Made by a program: the position numbers and the translations under genes. Below the pieces are notes generated by a model that did not search any database, was not told where the DNA came from, and worked only from the letters and a program-made list of their open reading frames with translations. Source: Duncaniella sp. (GTDB lineage Bacteria; Bacteroidota; Bacteroidia; Bacteroidales; Muribaculaceae). Taken from it: a DNA stretch of 63,346 nucleotides. The DNA lies in assembly GCA_029056055.1 (NCBI GenBank), contig JAIDCC010000049.1, forward strand, positions 1-63,346, given 5' to 3'. Shown here piece by piece: positions 1-8,386 of this stretch (positions are counted from its first letter, which is position 1; each line of letters starts with the position of its first letter).

Positions 1-517
1 TCTCGTATGCCTTCTGGAGAAACCAGTAGAGACCTACGGGCGTACCCTTGTTTCCCTCGTAGGCAGTCGTGGCGAAATTATTATACTTTTCGAGAAGCTG
101 AGGATAGAGAGCCGCGTGGTCGGGGTTTTCACCGTCGAGAGCATTGATGCGCTCTACCAGATTTGACAGCGAGTCGCCGAGGGCGGTGAGAAGGTCGTTC
201 TGAGGAGTGCCCGTGGAATTGCCTTGCGCGTCAATCGACACGGCACCCTTTTCGAGCACGAAAATCGGCCCGCGCTTACCGCCAACCATAATGCGTCCCA
301 TCTTCGGGGCATCAACGTGACCCTGGAAGCGGGCCATACCGCTGCTGACTATGACCGAGTCGAGAGGAGTAGTGTCGTCCCAGTCGATGATGTAGGCCAT
401 GTGGTTGTTGAATTCGGGCTCGATGACGGCGTTGACATTATAGTTGCTCTGCGCTTCGAGGGTGCAAGCTGTGAGCAGGCAGCCGGAAGCCAGAAGTGAT
501 GCGAAATACTTATTCAT
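1..517 (-). CDS. Partial lipoprotein, DUF4369-type N-terminal region
   Basis: The reading frame opens at 517 and runs off the left edge, so only about 172 N-terminal residues are present. It starts MNKYFASLLASGCLLTAC, a lipoprotein signal peptide with the acceptor Cys at residue 18. The following segment (N-terminal beta-rich part with VIVSSGMARFQGHVDAP and a GRIMVGGKRGPIFVLEKG stretch) resembles the DUF4369 domain that in Bacteroidales usually precedes a thioredoxin-like domain in envelope thiol-disulfide proteins. The thioredoxin part would lie outside the window, so redox function is inferred only. A minus-strand -7 box lies at 580-587. The gene is divergent from dtd. Confidence 0.75.
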   Translation of the reverse strand, partial: MNKYFASLLASGCLLTACTLEAQSNYNVNAVIEPEFNNHMAYIIDWDDTTPLDSVIVSSGMARFQGHVDAPKMGRIMVGGKRGPIFVLEKGAVSIDAQGNSTGTPQNDLLTALGDSLSNLVERINALDGENPDHAALYPQLLEKYNNFATTAYEGNKGTPVGLYWFLQKAYE

Positions 518-579
518 TTATTATCGGTTTTAGGTATTCTGAAGTTGGAAAAGAAAGAAGTATAAACAACTTCATTTTG

Positions 580-587
580 CAAAAATA
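580..587 (-). promoter_or_regulatory. Promoter -7 box of the DUF4369 lipoprotein
   Basis: Read on the minus strand this is TATTTTTG, matching the Bacteroidota -7 consensus TAnnTTTG, about 60 nt before the start codon at 517. I see no clear TTTG -33 box at the expected distance, so the assignment is moderate. Confidence 0.4.
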
Positions 588-631
588 GTGATTTTTTCTC
601 TAATGCGGGGCATGAAGTCAGATTTTTTGTG

Positions 632-639
632 TAAGTTTG
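632..639 (+). promoter_or_regulatory. Promoter -7 box of dtd
   Basis: TAAGTTTG matches TAnnTTTG and lies 19 nt before the dtd start codon, implying a very short 5' leader. The -33 region is not convincing. Confidence 0.45.
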
Positions 640-658
640 CAAAAAATATCCTTGATTT

Positions 659-1111
659 ATGAGAATCATAATACAACGCGTGACGCATGCCGAGGTCACG
701 GTAGACGGCGAGCAGGTTTCGGCCATAGGCAACGGGCTGATGGTGCTCGTGGGTGTGGAACAAGGCGACACCGAAGCCGACGTGGAATGGCTCGCGGCAA
801 AGACCGTCGGCCTCAGGATTTTTTCCGACGAAAACGGCGTGATGAACCTGTCGGTGCTTCAGACGGGCGGCGAGGTGATGGCCGTGAGCCAGTTCACCCT
901 CACGGCCTCGACCCGCAAGGGCAACCGTCCGAGCTACATCCGTGCCGCCGGCCATGACCTCGCAGTGCCCTTGTATGACGCTTACTGTAAGCGCGTCAGC
1001 GAGTTGACCGGACGCCCGACAGCCCGCGGCGTGTTCGGCGCCGATATGAAGATTTCCCTCACCAACGACGGCCCGGTCACCATAATCATCGACTCCCGCC
1101 TGCGCGAATGA
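659..1111 (+). CDS. dtd: D-aminoacyl-tRNA deacylase
   Basis: This enzyme hydrolyses D-amino acids (and glycine mischarged on tRNA-Ala) from tRNA in the cytoplasm, a chiral proofreading step. At 150 residues it has the normal length of the bacterial Dtd family. Both family signatures are visible: SQFTL at residues 77-81 and NDGPVT at 136-141, which carries the cross-subunit Gly-Pro motif. The N-terminus MRIIIQRVTHAEVTVDG is typical, so the start is secure. Its stop codon overlaps the next start (ATGA at 1108-1111), suggesting translational coupling with the acyltransferase that follows. Confidence 0.97.
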   Translation: MRIIIQRVTHAEVTVDGEQVSAIGNGLMVLVGVEQGDTEADVEWLAAKTVGLRIFSDENGVMNLSVLQTGGEVMAVSQFTLTASTRKGNRPSYIRAAGHDLAVPLYDAYCKRVSELTGRPTARGVFGADMKISLTNDGPVTIIIDSRLRE

Positions 1112-2217
1112 CGACGCTCCAAAGAAGCAATACGCAACCATCGTTACCAATGTCCAATCCATCCTACAAGCATCGAGACACCACCGTCGAATCCCTGCGC
1201 CTGCTGCTGATGGTGCTTATCGTCCTGCACCACTCCATCGTGCATGGCATGGGATTGATGGGCATGCTCAACGGCGACACCCGCCCCTCTCTTTTCTCGG
1301 AGTTTGAAATACCTTTGGCCATGACCGCAAACGCATTTTGCATCTGCGCCGTAAACTGCTTCGTCTTTATCTCAGGATTTTACGGAATACGCACAACCGT
1401 GAAACGATTCGTGACATTCATGGTGACGTTCGTGGTCTACAACCTCCTGTTCAACACATCGTTCTATCTCTTTCATCACGAGACGCAGGAAGCAATCAAC
1501 TCGCTGCTGATTTTCAGCCGTCCCGGGTATTGGTTCATAAACGCTTACATGTATCTGATGCTCTTCGCGCCGTGCATCAACGCCGTTTTCGCGACACTCC
1601 CGTTAGGCTACCGTCGCGTCTTTATCGCCGTGCTCCTCTTCATCTCGTGCTATCTCGGATTTGTGTGCGGGAGTGCGCGCAATCCCAACGGCTACACAAC
1701 AATCCAGCTGATTATGGTCTATGCCATCGGAAGGTATGTCGCTACCCGGCGACTCTCGCTTAGCCGAGAGAAAGCATTGTGGCTCTACGTCGGGTGTAGC
1801 GTCGCGGTAGGGTGCGGAATGTATCTGCTTTGGCTTTCGGGTCATAGGAATTGGGCGTGGCATCTCACTTCTTACAACAACCCGCTCGTCATGGCCGCCG
1901 CCATCGGTCTATTCTTCTTTTGCAAATCGTTCACATGGCATAACGCAACCGTCAACCGTTTCGCAGCAAGCGCAATAGCGATTTATCTAATTCAATCCTC
2001 ACGCGGCGCGGAGACCTGCTATTATGCATTTGTCAACGACCTCTATTCCGATGTCGGAGCTGCGTTATGGCTTCTGCTACCTTTGTTTGCATTAGCCATC
2101 GTGGCCGGCTGTCTGCTCTTCGACCATGCTATCCGCCCTCTTCTCGAAAGGCTGACGGAAACCGTCTGCAAGGCGATTGCGCCCTTGATGATGCGGTTGA
2201 AATCTACCGCAGATTAG
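1108..2217 (+). CDS. Membrane acyltransferase (acyltransferase_3 / OafA-like)
   Basis: A polytopic protein of 369 residues with about ten hydrophobic segments. The first helix carries VESLRLLLMVLIVLHHSIVHG, which fits the acyltransferase_3 family (R and H in the first membrane helix). Such enzymes transfer acetyl or other acyl groups to surface glycans or small molecules; the acceptor here is unknown. The start at 1108 overlaps the dtd stop by 4 nt; a second in-frame ATG at 1150 (MSNPSYKHRDTTVESLR) is equally plausible and would look more like the family N-terminus. No glycan cluster is adjacent, so the substrate cannot be inferred from context. Confidence 0.8.
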   Translation: MTTLQRSNTQPSLPMSNPSYKHRDTTVESLRLLLMVLIVLHHSIVHGMGLMGMLNGDTRPSLFSEFEIPLAMTANAFCICAVNCFVFISGFYGIRTTVKRFVTFMVTFVVYNLLFNTSFYLFHHETQEAINSLLIFSRPGYWFINAYMYLMLFAPCINAVFATLPLGYRRVFIAVLLFISCYLGFVCGSARNPNGYTTIQLIMVYAIGRYVATRRLSLSREKALWLYVGCSVAVGCGMYLLWLSGHRNWAWHLTSYNNPLVMAAAIGLFFFCKSFTWHNATVNRFAASAIAIYLIQSSRGAETCYYAFVNDLYSDVGAALWLLLPLFALAIVAGCLLFDHAIRPLLERLTETVCKAIAPLMMRLKSTAD

Positions 2218-2258
2218 CGGGAAAGCTACGCCGAGCCGTGCTTTTTCGGAGCTACGGG

Positions 2259-2290
2259 TTTGCAGATTAGGGAATTTTTGCGTAACTTTG
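2259..2290 (+). promoter_or_regulatory. Promoter before the GH25 lipoprotein
   Basis: A -33 box TTTG (2259-2262), a 20-bp spacer and a -7 box TAACTTTG (2283-2290) form a complete Bacteroidota promoter. Transcription would start near 2297, which makes an ATG at 2300 essentially leaderless and favours a downstream start for the lysozyme gene. Confidence 0.7.
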
Positions 2291-2360
2291 TAATAAACGA
2301 TGACATTTTTCATGCCTTCGTTCGAAAAACGCCTCTCAAATCTGCTGCCAAAGCCCGAAA

Positions 2361-3098
2361 TTGTTTCTCAAGCCGACATATCCGTTTGCCCGAAAGCTGC
2401 ACAAACGTGCGGCGCTGGCCGGCATGCTGACCGCCCTGCTCATGCTTTGCGGCTGCAAACATGTGCCCTCGACCACGGTCTATCCCGACCCTGACGCATA
2501 TGCCATCAGAGGCATAGACATATCGGCCCACAATGGCGACATTGATTTCGAAGCAGTCAAGAAAGACGGCATTTCGTTTGTGCTCATCAAAGCCACCGAG
2601 GGCACATCGTTCAAAGACCGAAAATTTCAGGCAAACTATCTGGCCGCCAAGACGGCGGGGCTGATGGTGGGAGCCTATCATTTCTTCCGATTCGACGCGC
2701 CGGGCTACATGCAGGCGCTCAACATAGCCAACTCTCTTAACGGCAGAACAATAGACTTGCCCGTGGCGATTGACATCGAAGAATGGACCAATCCCAACAG
2801 TCAAGCCACCGACCTCATCCAAGACCGCCTCGACGAGATGATTGACTACCTCGAAAGCCACGGCTACCGCGTGATGCTCTATTCAAACAAAAACGGGAGC
2901 GCGCGCTTCATCAGAGGCCGCTACGAAGGCTATCCGCTCTGGCTCTGTTCTCTGGGAGCCGAGCCGGCGGAATTTGACTGGACACTGTGGCAGGCCACTC
3001 ATCACGGTGCGGTCAAAGGCGTCAAGGGCGCGGTAGATGTCAACGCCTTCAACGGAACTCCCGAAGCGTGGGCAAATTTCTTAGGTTTGGCGCAATAA
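2361..3098 (+). CDS. GH25 lysozyme-like lipoprotein
   Basis: A glycoside hydrolase family 25 domain (about residues 48-240), the muramidase fold that cleaves the MurNAc-GlcNAc bond of peptidoglycan. Visible landmarks are GIDIS at 51-55, which carries the conserved Asp, and the catalytic strand motif DIE at 138-140. The N-terminus has KLHKRAALAG followed by a hydrophobic core and the lipobox LCGC (Cys32), so the protein is probably a membrane-anchored lipoprotein. The start is uncertain: the frame opens with TTG at 2361; the first ATG is at 2424, which would lose the positive charges of the signal peptide. A different frame opens with ATG at 2300 and 2312 just upstream (see findings). Confidence 0.87.
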   Translation: MFLKPTYPFARKLHKRAALAGMLTALLMLCGCKHVPSTTVYPDPDAYAIRGIDISAHNGDIDFEAVKKDGISFVLIKATEGTSFKDRKFQANYLAAKTAGLMVGAYHFFRFDAPGYMQALNIANSLNGRTIDLPVAIDIEEWTNPNSQATDLIQDRLDEMIDYLESHGYRVMLYSNKNGSARFIRGRYEGYPLWLCSLGAEPAEFDWTLWQATHHGAVKGVKGAVDVNAFNGTPEAWANFLGLAQ

Positions 3099-3179
3099 GA
3101 CAGCCCTTTCCACGTTATTCTATTGTGGCGCGTTATGCCCCCTCGCCACTATCTCTCCCCTATCCATTCAAACTGACAC

Positions 3180-6100
3180 ATGAAACCGGCAAGCAAGATT
3201 TTCATATATTTAACACTCGCTGTAATTTCCCTTCTCTCCGCGCCTCAGGCAGCGGCGTTCGAGTCCTCGCATTGGTCACAGAACTCCGTGCTGGCTGAAG
3301 GCAAATGGGTGAAAGTGAGTCTCACCGAGAGCGGCGTCTATCTGATTCCGCTCGCCGACCTTCGCGCGTGGGGATTTTCCGACCCTTCGCGCGTGCGCGT
3401 GTATGGATATGGTGGGCGGCGCATCTCCGACCATCTCATTCCGGAAAACTATGTAGACGACCTTCCGGTGACCCCCTCGGTGCTGACCTCGCGCGGCATC
3501 GTGTTTTATGCGTGCGGCACAGACACGCCTGTCGACACCCCCGACGGAACGGCACGCTATCACAGCCTCAACCCCTACACCTCGTCGGCCTACTACTATC
3601 TCTCAGACAGAGACACCGGGGCAGACGCAGCTATTCCGCAGATTGACAATACACCCGGCGGGTCGCCGGTCACGACCTATACGGCCACTCTCCGTCACGA
3701 GCTCGACGCCACGTCGCCCGCCGAGAGCGGACATGTGCTGCTTGGCGAGGATTTCCGTTTCACAAACACACAGACCTTTCCCTTCACTCTCACCGACCGC
3801 GTTGAAGGGACCGACGTCTGGATGCAGTGTGACTTCTTTGCCCGCTCGCTCTCGCAGCCGCTCCGTCTGGCTTTCGCAGCCAACGACGCACAGCTCCCCT
3901 CGCTTCCTGCCGACCGAGTGAAAGCCACGTCGGAATGGGGCGACACCTGCCGCATCATCAAACGGTTCCCCCTTTCGGGCAACCGTCTTAATCTGCGGAT
4001 AGCCGCAACGCTGTCGGGCACAGTCTCGGCAGCCTCGCTCGACAACATTTCCATTTGCTACACCCGTCAGCTCGCCCTCCCCGCAGCGGGTTGGCTCTGC
4101 TTTTCGCATGACGCCACCGATGCTCGCCTCAGCGGTGCAACCCAAGCGGCCGACTTCCATCTGTGGGACGTCACCGACCCTCTTGCCGTAAAAGAAATCA
4201 AGGTGCTCGCCTCGGGCGACGGCGCCTCATGGAGCAAAGTCTACAGCGGCCGACGCGAGTATGCGGCGTGGAAGGAAAGCGCTTCGCTGCCAAGCGTGCG
4301 CTTCGCGGGCTACGTCGACAATCAGGACCTCCATTCGCAGCCGGTGCCTCAGATGGTGATTGTCTCACACCCCGACCTCATCGAGCAGAGCCGCCGAATA
4401 GCCGCCCTTCACTCGGAAGGCGACGATGCCCTCAAAGTGCTCGTGGTGACCGACACTGAAATCTACAACGAATTTTCGTCGGGCGCGCCTGACGTCAACG
4501 CGATACGCAAAATGCTCAAGATGTTCTACGACCGCGAGCCCTCCACCCTTTCGAGTGTGATGCTCGTCGGAGCCGTGACTCACGACCATCGCCGCCTCAC
4601 GCAGGCCATGGCAACGTCGGGCATGGCCACTCTGCCCGTGTGGCAGACCGACGGGTCGCAGAGCGAGAGTTCCTCGTTTTCGAGCGACGACTTCATCACT
4701 TTTCTCGAGGATGGGTCGGGACTCCGCTGGGGCAGCGACGTGATGTCAATCGCCGTCGGTCGCCTCCCGGCACGTACAGCCGCCGACGCCCGCGTGTGGG
4801 TTGACCGTCTTGAGAAATACATCCTCTCGCCGCAGACCGGCGACTGGCGCAACCGCGTGGTGCTCCTGGCCGACGACGAAGATGACGGCATACACGCCAC
4901 ACAGACCGAAGAGGTGTGGAACTACATGCTCAGCGGCACCGACCTCGGCGGCAGCATCACATATCAGAAAATCTATGCCGACGCCTATGAGAAAAACGCA
5001 GGCGTCACCAAGGTGGGTCGCGAGAAACTCCACAATCTCCTGAACGAAGGTGTCTTGTGGTGGAACTACATCGGCCATGCCTCGATTAACAGTCTCACCG
5101 CCGAGGGAATGCTCACGCTGGGCGACCTTTCGTCGCTCTACCTGCGTCGGCCTCCCTTCTTCTATGGCGCCACCTGTTCGTTCGGCCATTGGGACGGACT
5201 CGAAGTGAGCGGTCTCGAGCAACTGCTGCTCACCGACGCCGGCGGCCTGATTGGCGGCATCACAGCCGTGCGCCCCGTCTACATCGCCCGCAACGGCGTT
5301 CTGTCAAACGCAATGGGCGGCGAAGTGTTTAACACCGACTCCGAGGGGCGCGTCATTCCTGTAGGCGAAGCAATGCGCCGCGCCAAGAACCGTGTGCCTT
5401 CCGATGCCAACAAATTACGCTACGTCTTCATGGGCGACCCCGCCATGCGACTGGCCCTCCCCTCCCTCCACGCCACCATCGACATGATTGGAGGCGTAGC
5501 CGTGGACGCTTCGCCCGAAGCGCAGCAATGCATCATTCCGGCTCTCGCCCCCGTCACCCTGACCGGGCGCATCACCGACCACGAAGGAAACCTCGTGTCC
5601 GACTTCAACGGCAGCATCCAGCTGACCATCTATGACGCCGAACGCTCGGTGACCTCTCTCGGGCGCCTCGGCAACACCCCCGTCACATTCGACGTGATGG
5701 GCGAACGCATCTATGCCGGATGCGCCACGGTGAAAGACGGCGTCTGGGAAACTTCGGTGATTATCCCCGCCGAGATAGCCGACAACTTCCGCCCCGCCAC
5801 ACTCTCGCTCTTCGCATCATCGGAGACGGGACTCGAAGCGGGAGGCGTGAGCAGCGACTTCTATGTCTACGGACTGGCCGAGGATGCCATCGCCGACGAC
5901 AAGGCTCCGAGCATCAACTCGCTCGTCGTCAACCATCCCGACTTCAAGGAGGGCGACGTAGTCAACGCTTCGCCCATGGTGATAGCCGACATCAGCGACG
6001 ATTTCGGTCTCAACATGTCGACCGCCGGCGTCGGACATCAGATGACCATCAACCTCGACAACACCGACCTCCTGACCGACGTCTCGCTCTATTTCACCCC

Positions 6101-6566
6101 CGACTCAAACGGCGAGCCCCGCGGAACGATAGCCTACCAGTTGCCCGAACTCTCGGCGGGCAACCACACCGCCACCCTGCGAGTGTGGGATATCGCGGGC
6201 AATTCGGCCAGCCGAAGCATCGACTTCTTTGTCGATCCGACGGCAGCCCCGAAAATCTTCGACGTCTACACCGACGCCAATCCTGCGACAGTCGAGGCCA
6301 ATTTCTATGTTGAGCACAACCGCCCCGACGCAATGCTCGAAGTGCGCATCGAGATTGTCGACCTCGGAGGACGCACAGTCTGGGCCAACACCTCGCGCGG
6401 ACGCGCCGACATGTATATGTCGCAGCCCGTCAACTGGAACCTCACGAACATGCAGGGCGGCAAAGTGACACGCGGCATCTATCTCTACCGCTGCACGGTG
6501 TCGTCGGCCGACAGCGAAAACGCTTCCGCCTCGACAGTCACCAAGCGTATCGCCGTCGCTCCCTAA
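3180..6566 (+). CDS. porU: Type IX secretion system sortase PorU (C25 peptidase)
   Basis: PorU is the cell-surface cysteine transpeptidase of the type IX secretion system: it removes the C-terminal signal of secreted cargo and attaches the cargo to anionic LPS. The 1128-residue length fits. There is a Sec signal peptide at residues 1-26, a gingipain-like C25 domain in the middle with the catalytic His (GHAS, about residue 633) and Cys (GATCSFG, about residue 666), and a C-terminal Ig-like plus CTD segment ending GIYLYRC...TKRIAVAP. PorV, which forms a complex with PorU, is not adjacent; the next gene is a metal-binding lipoprotein. Transcription probably ends near the inverted repeats at 6611-6692. 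Confidence 0.95.
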   Translation: MKPASKIFIYLTLAVISLLSAPQAAAFESSHWSQNSVLAEGKWVKVSLTESGVYLIPLADLRAWGFSDPSRVRVYGYGGRRISDHLIPENYVDDLPVTPSVLTSRGIVFYACGTDTPVDTPDGTARYHSLNPYTSSAYYYLSDRDTGADAAIPQIDNTPGGSPVTTYTATLRHELDATSPAESGHVLLGEDFRFTNTQTFPFTLTDRVEGTDVWMQCDFFARSLSQPLRLAFAANDAQLPSLPADRVKATSEWGDTCRIIKRFPLSGNRLNLRIAATLSGTVSAASLDNISICYTRQLALPAAGWLCFSHDATDARLSGATQAADFHLWDVTDPLAVKEIKVLASGDGASWSKVYSGRREYAAWKESASLPSVRFAGYVDNQDLHSQPVPQMVIVSHPDLIEQSRRIAALHSEGDDALKVLVVTDTEIYNEFSSGAPDVNAIRKMLKMFYDREPSTLSSVMLVGAVTHDHRRLTQAMATSGMATLPVWQTDGSQSESSSFSSDDFITFLEDGSGLRWGSDVMSIAVGRLPARTAADARVWVDRLEKYILSPQTGDWRNRVVLLADDEDDGIHATQTEEVWNYMLSGTDLGGSITYQKIYADAYEKNAGVTKVGREKLHNLLNEGVLWWNYIGHASINSLTAEGMLTLGDLSSLYLRRPPFFYGATCSFGHWDGLEVSGLEQLLLTDAGGLIGGITAVRPVYIARNGVLSNAMGGEVFNTDSEGRVIPVGEAMRRAKNRVPSDANKLRYVFMGDPAMRLALPSLHATIDMIGGVAVDASPEAQQCIIPALAPVTLTGRITDHEGNLVSDFNGSIQLTIYDAERSVTSLGRLGNTPVTFDVMGERIYAGCATVKDGVWETSVIIPAEIADNFRPATLSLFASSETGLEAGGVSSDFYVYGLAEDAIADDKAPSINSLVVNHPDFKEGDVVNASPMVIADISDDFGLNMSTAGVGHQMTINLDNTDLLTDVSLYFTPDSNGEPRGTIAYQLPELSAGNHTATLRVWDIAGNSASRSIDFFVDPTAAPKIFDVYTDANPATVEANFYVEHNRPDAMLEVRIEIVDLGGRTVWANTSRGRADMYMSQPVNWNLTNMQGGKVTRGIYLYRCTVSSADSENASASTVTKRIAVAP

Positions 6567-6610
6567 GATGAAGCCGGGCAAAACTTTTTAAGTGCGATAA
6601 AATTCATTTA

Positions 6611-6692
6611 GGTAGAAGTTGTTTAAAATTCTACCCCCACGGACAAACCCTCGTCAACACTTTTTTCTAAAAAAGTTTAACGAGGGTTTGTC
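6611..6692 (+). repeat. Two inverted repeats between porU and znuA
   Basis: The first repeat pairs GGTAGAA (6611-6617) with TTCTACC (6629-6635). The second has 13-nt perfect arms, GACAAACCCTCGT (6642-6654) and ACGAGGGTTTGTC (6680-6692); inside it ACTTTTTT (6659-6666) can pair with AAAAAAGT (6669-6676). The right arm contains the -33 TTTG (6687-6690) of the znuA promoter. It may be the porU terminator, an operator for the metal transporter, or both. Confidence 0.7.
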
Positions 6693-6718
6693 TAATTGCT
6701 AAAAAATGTGTAATTTTG
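6687..6718 (+). promoter_or_regulatory. Promoter of the znuA-znuC operon
   Basis: TTTG (6687-6690), 20-bp spacer, TAATTTTG (6711-6718). The -33 box lies inside the right arm of a 13-bp inverted repeat, so a protein or structure at the repeat would occlude the promoter. The start codon follows 16 nt after the -7 box. Confidence 0.7.
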
Positions 6719-6734
6719 CAAAAAATTACACGGA

Positions 6735-7622
6735 ATGCGCAGACTTTATAAATGTTTAACCCTGACTTTCGCTGCTGTGGCGATGGCGTTTTCGGGATGC
6801 GGCAAAATGCCCGGCTCGGAAAAACTCGTCACCGTCAGCATCGAACCTCAGAAATATATCCTTGAGCAAATAGTGGGCGACCGCGTCGAGGTGAGATGCC
6901 TGATGAGCAACGGAGGCAACCCCGAGACCTACGACCCCACGGTGACCCACCTCTACAATCTGGCAAATTCGCTCGGCTACATCCGCATGGGCAACATCGG
7001 ATTTGAGGATGCGTTGCTCGACAAAATCCACGAAGCAAATCCAGAGCTGCCGATTTTCAACTCGTCGGTAGGAATCACCCCGATTACGGGCACACATTCT
7101 CACGGCACGCACAGCCATGCCGTGATCGACCCCCACACATGGACCTCAGTGAAAAACGCCCGCATCATTGCCGACAACATGCTTGCAGCGATGGAAAAGA
7201 TTGACCCCTCGGGCGCGAAAACCTATCAGAAAAACCACGACCGGTTTGTGGAGCATCTCGACTCGCTCGACGCAGCGATAGCCACCCGAATGGCCTCCCA
7301 CACAGGGGAAGCATTCTTCGTGTGGCACCCCTCGCTGAGCTATCTTGCGCGCGACTACGGCCTGCGCCAGATTGTGCTCGGCAACCACGACATGAAAGAA
7401 ATCGCCCCCGCGCAGCTCAAAGCCTCGATTGACTCGGCCATGTCGGCAGGAGCCAAGGTGTTTTTCGTGCAGAAAGATTTCGATTCGCGACAGGCTGCCG
7501 TGGTCAATGCCGAAATCGGCGCACGTCAGGTAGAGATACACCCTCTTTCCGAACGCTGGGAAGACGAAATCCTCACAATCATCGACGCCCTCGACAATGA
7601 CTCGACAGTCACCGCTAATTGA
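6735..7622 (+). CDS. znuA: Metal ABC transporter substrate-binding lipoprotein (ZnuA-like)
   Basis: A 295-residue periplasmic-side binding protein of the zinc/manganese cluster A-I family. It has a lipoprotein signal with FSGC (Cys22), so it is membrane-tethered. Metal-ligand features include a His-rich loop (THSHGTHSHA, residues 120-129) followed by DPHTW (132-136), a histidine in VWHPSL and an acidic/His-containing segment near the C-terminus. The His-rich loop favours zinc over manganese, but that is inference. The end overlaps the ATPase gene by 26 nt, indicating co-translation. No permease gene follows. Confidence 0.87.
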   Translation: MRRLYKCLTLTFAAVAMAFSGCGKMPGSEKLVTVSIEPQKYILEQIVGDRVEVRCLMSNGGNPETYDPTVTHLYNLANSLGYIRMGNIGFEDALLDKIHEANPELPIFNSSVGITPITGTHSHGTHSHAVIDPHTWTSVKNARIIADNMLAAMEKIDPSGAKTYQKNHDRFVEHLDSLDAAIATRMASHTGEAFFVWHPSLSYLARDYGLRQIVLGNHDMKEIAPAQLKASIDSAMSAGAKVFFVQKDFDSRQAAVVNAEIGARQVEIHPLSERWEDEILTIIDALDNDSTVTAN

Positions 7623-8274
7623 GCTTGCCGGCATCAGCCTTGTGCGCGAAGGGCGCACCATCCTCTCCGATGTAGACCTTAGCGTCTATCGCGGCGACTT
7701 TCTTGCCGTCACCGGGCCTAACGGCGGAGGGAAGACCTCGCTGTTGCGCATACTGCTCAAACTCCTGCCCCCCACCCGCGGCACCGTCAGCTATGCCTCT
7801 TCGAAACTATCCATCTCCTACCTGCCTCAGAAGAACGCCATCGACTCGCGCTTTCCCATCACAGTAGACGAAGTGATAGAATCAGGCCTCATAGCCAAAA
7901 AAATTTCGAAAGAAGAAAAGCGCCGGTTGACCGATGCGACCATCGACCTCGTAGGTCTCGAAGCACATCGCGACAAAAGTATAGGCACACTCTCCGGAGG
8001 CCAGTTGCAGCGTGCCCTTATGGGGCGTGCCATCATTTCCGAACCGGAAGTGCTCGTGCTCGACGAGCCCCTCAGCTACGTCGACAAACAGTTTGAGCAA
8101 CGCATCTATAACATTATCGAGGAGTTGCAGGCGCGCACCACCATCATTCTCGTGTCGCACGAGATGTCGACCATCGCAGGAATGGCCTCGCGCCACATTG
8201 TCGTCGACCACACGGTCAGCGAATGTCACGCCGCCCACCATCACGTACATTATGACTGCGATTGCCTTTCATAG
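7597..8274 (+). CDS. znuC: Metal ABC transporter ATPase (ZnuC-like)
   Basis: A complete 225-residue ABC ATPase: Walker A GPNGGGKT (40-47), signature LSGGQ (132-136), Walker B LVLDEP (153-158) and switch His188 in LVSHEM. It would energise uptake of the metal bound by the upstream lipoprotein. The start overlaps the end of znuA. The C-terminal tail (CHAAHHHVHYDCDC) is rich in His and Cys and could bind metal, possibly as a sensor; this is speculative. A terminator follows directly, so the ZnuB-type permease must be encoded elsewhere. Confidence 0.87.
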   Translation: MTRQSPLIELAGISLVREGRTILSDVDLSVYRGDFLAVTGPNGGGKTSLLRILLKLLPPTRGTVSYASSKLSISYLPQKNAIDSRFPITVDEVIESGLIAKKISKEEKRRLTDATIDLVGLEAHRDKSIGTLSGGQLQRALMGRAIISEPEVLVLDEPLSYVDKQFEQRIYNIIEELQARTTIILVSHEMSTIAGMASRHIVVDHTVSECHAAHHHVHYDCDCLS

Positions 8275-8287
8275 AAGTTTTTTCTTT

Positions 8288-8317
8288 AATCCCGTTTGAC
8301 CATAACGGGATTTTTTT
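8288..8317 (+). terminator. Intrinsic terminator after znuC
   Basis: A perfect 9-bp stem AATCCCGTT / AACGGGATT (8288-8296 and 8304-8312) with a 7-nt loop, followed by a T run. The loop carries TTTG, which doubles as the -33 box of the carA promoter. Confidence 0.9.
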
Positions 8318-8326
8318 GTAATTTTG
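8295..8326 (+). promoter_or_regulatory. Promoter of carA-carB, embedded in the upstream terminator
   Basis: -33 TTTG at 8295-8298, 20-bp spacer, -7 TAATTTTG at 8319-8326. The -33 box is in the stem-loop of the znuC terminator and the spacer covers its T run, so termination and initiation signals overlap almost completely. Confidence 0.7.
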
Positions 8327-8386
8327 CACGTTGAAAACGAGTCTCACCCGAGACAACGCATCCACTAAAAGAATTTTACTACAGAC

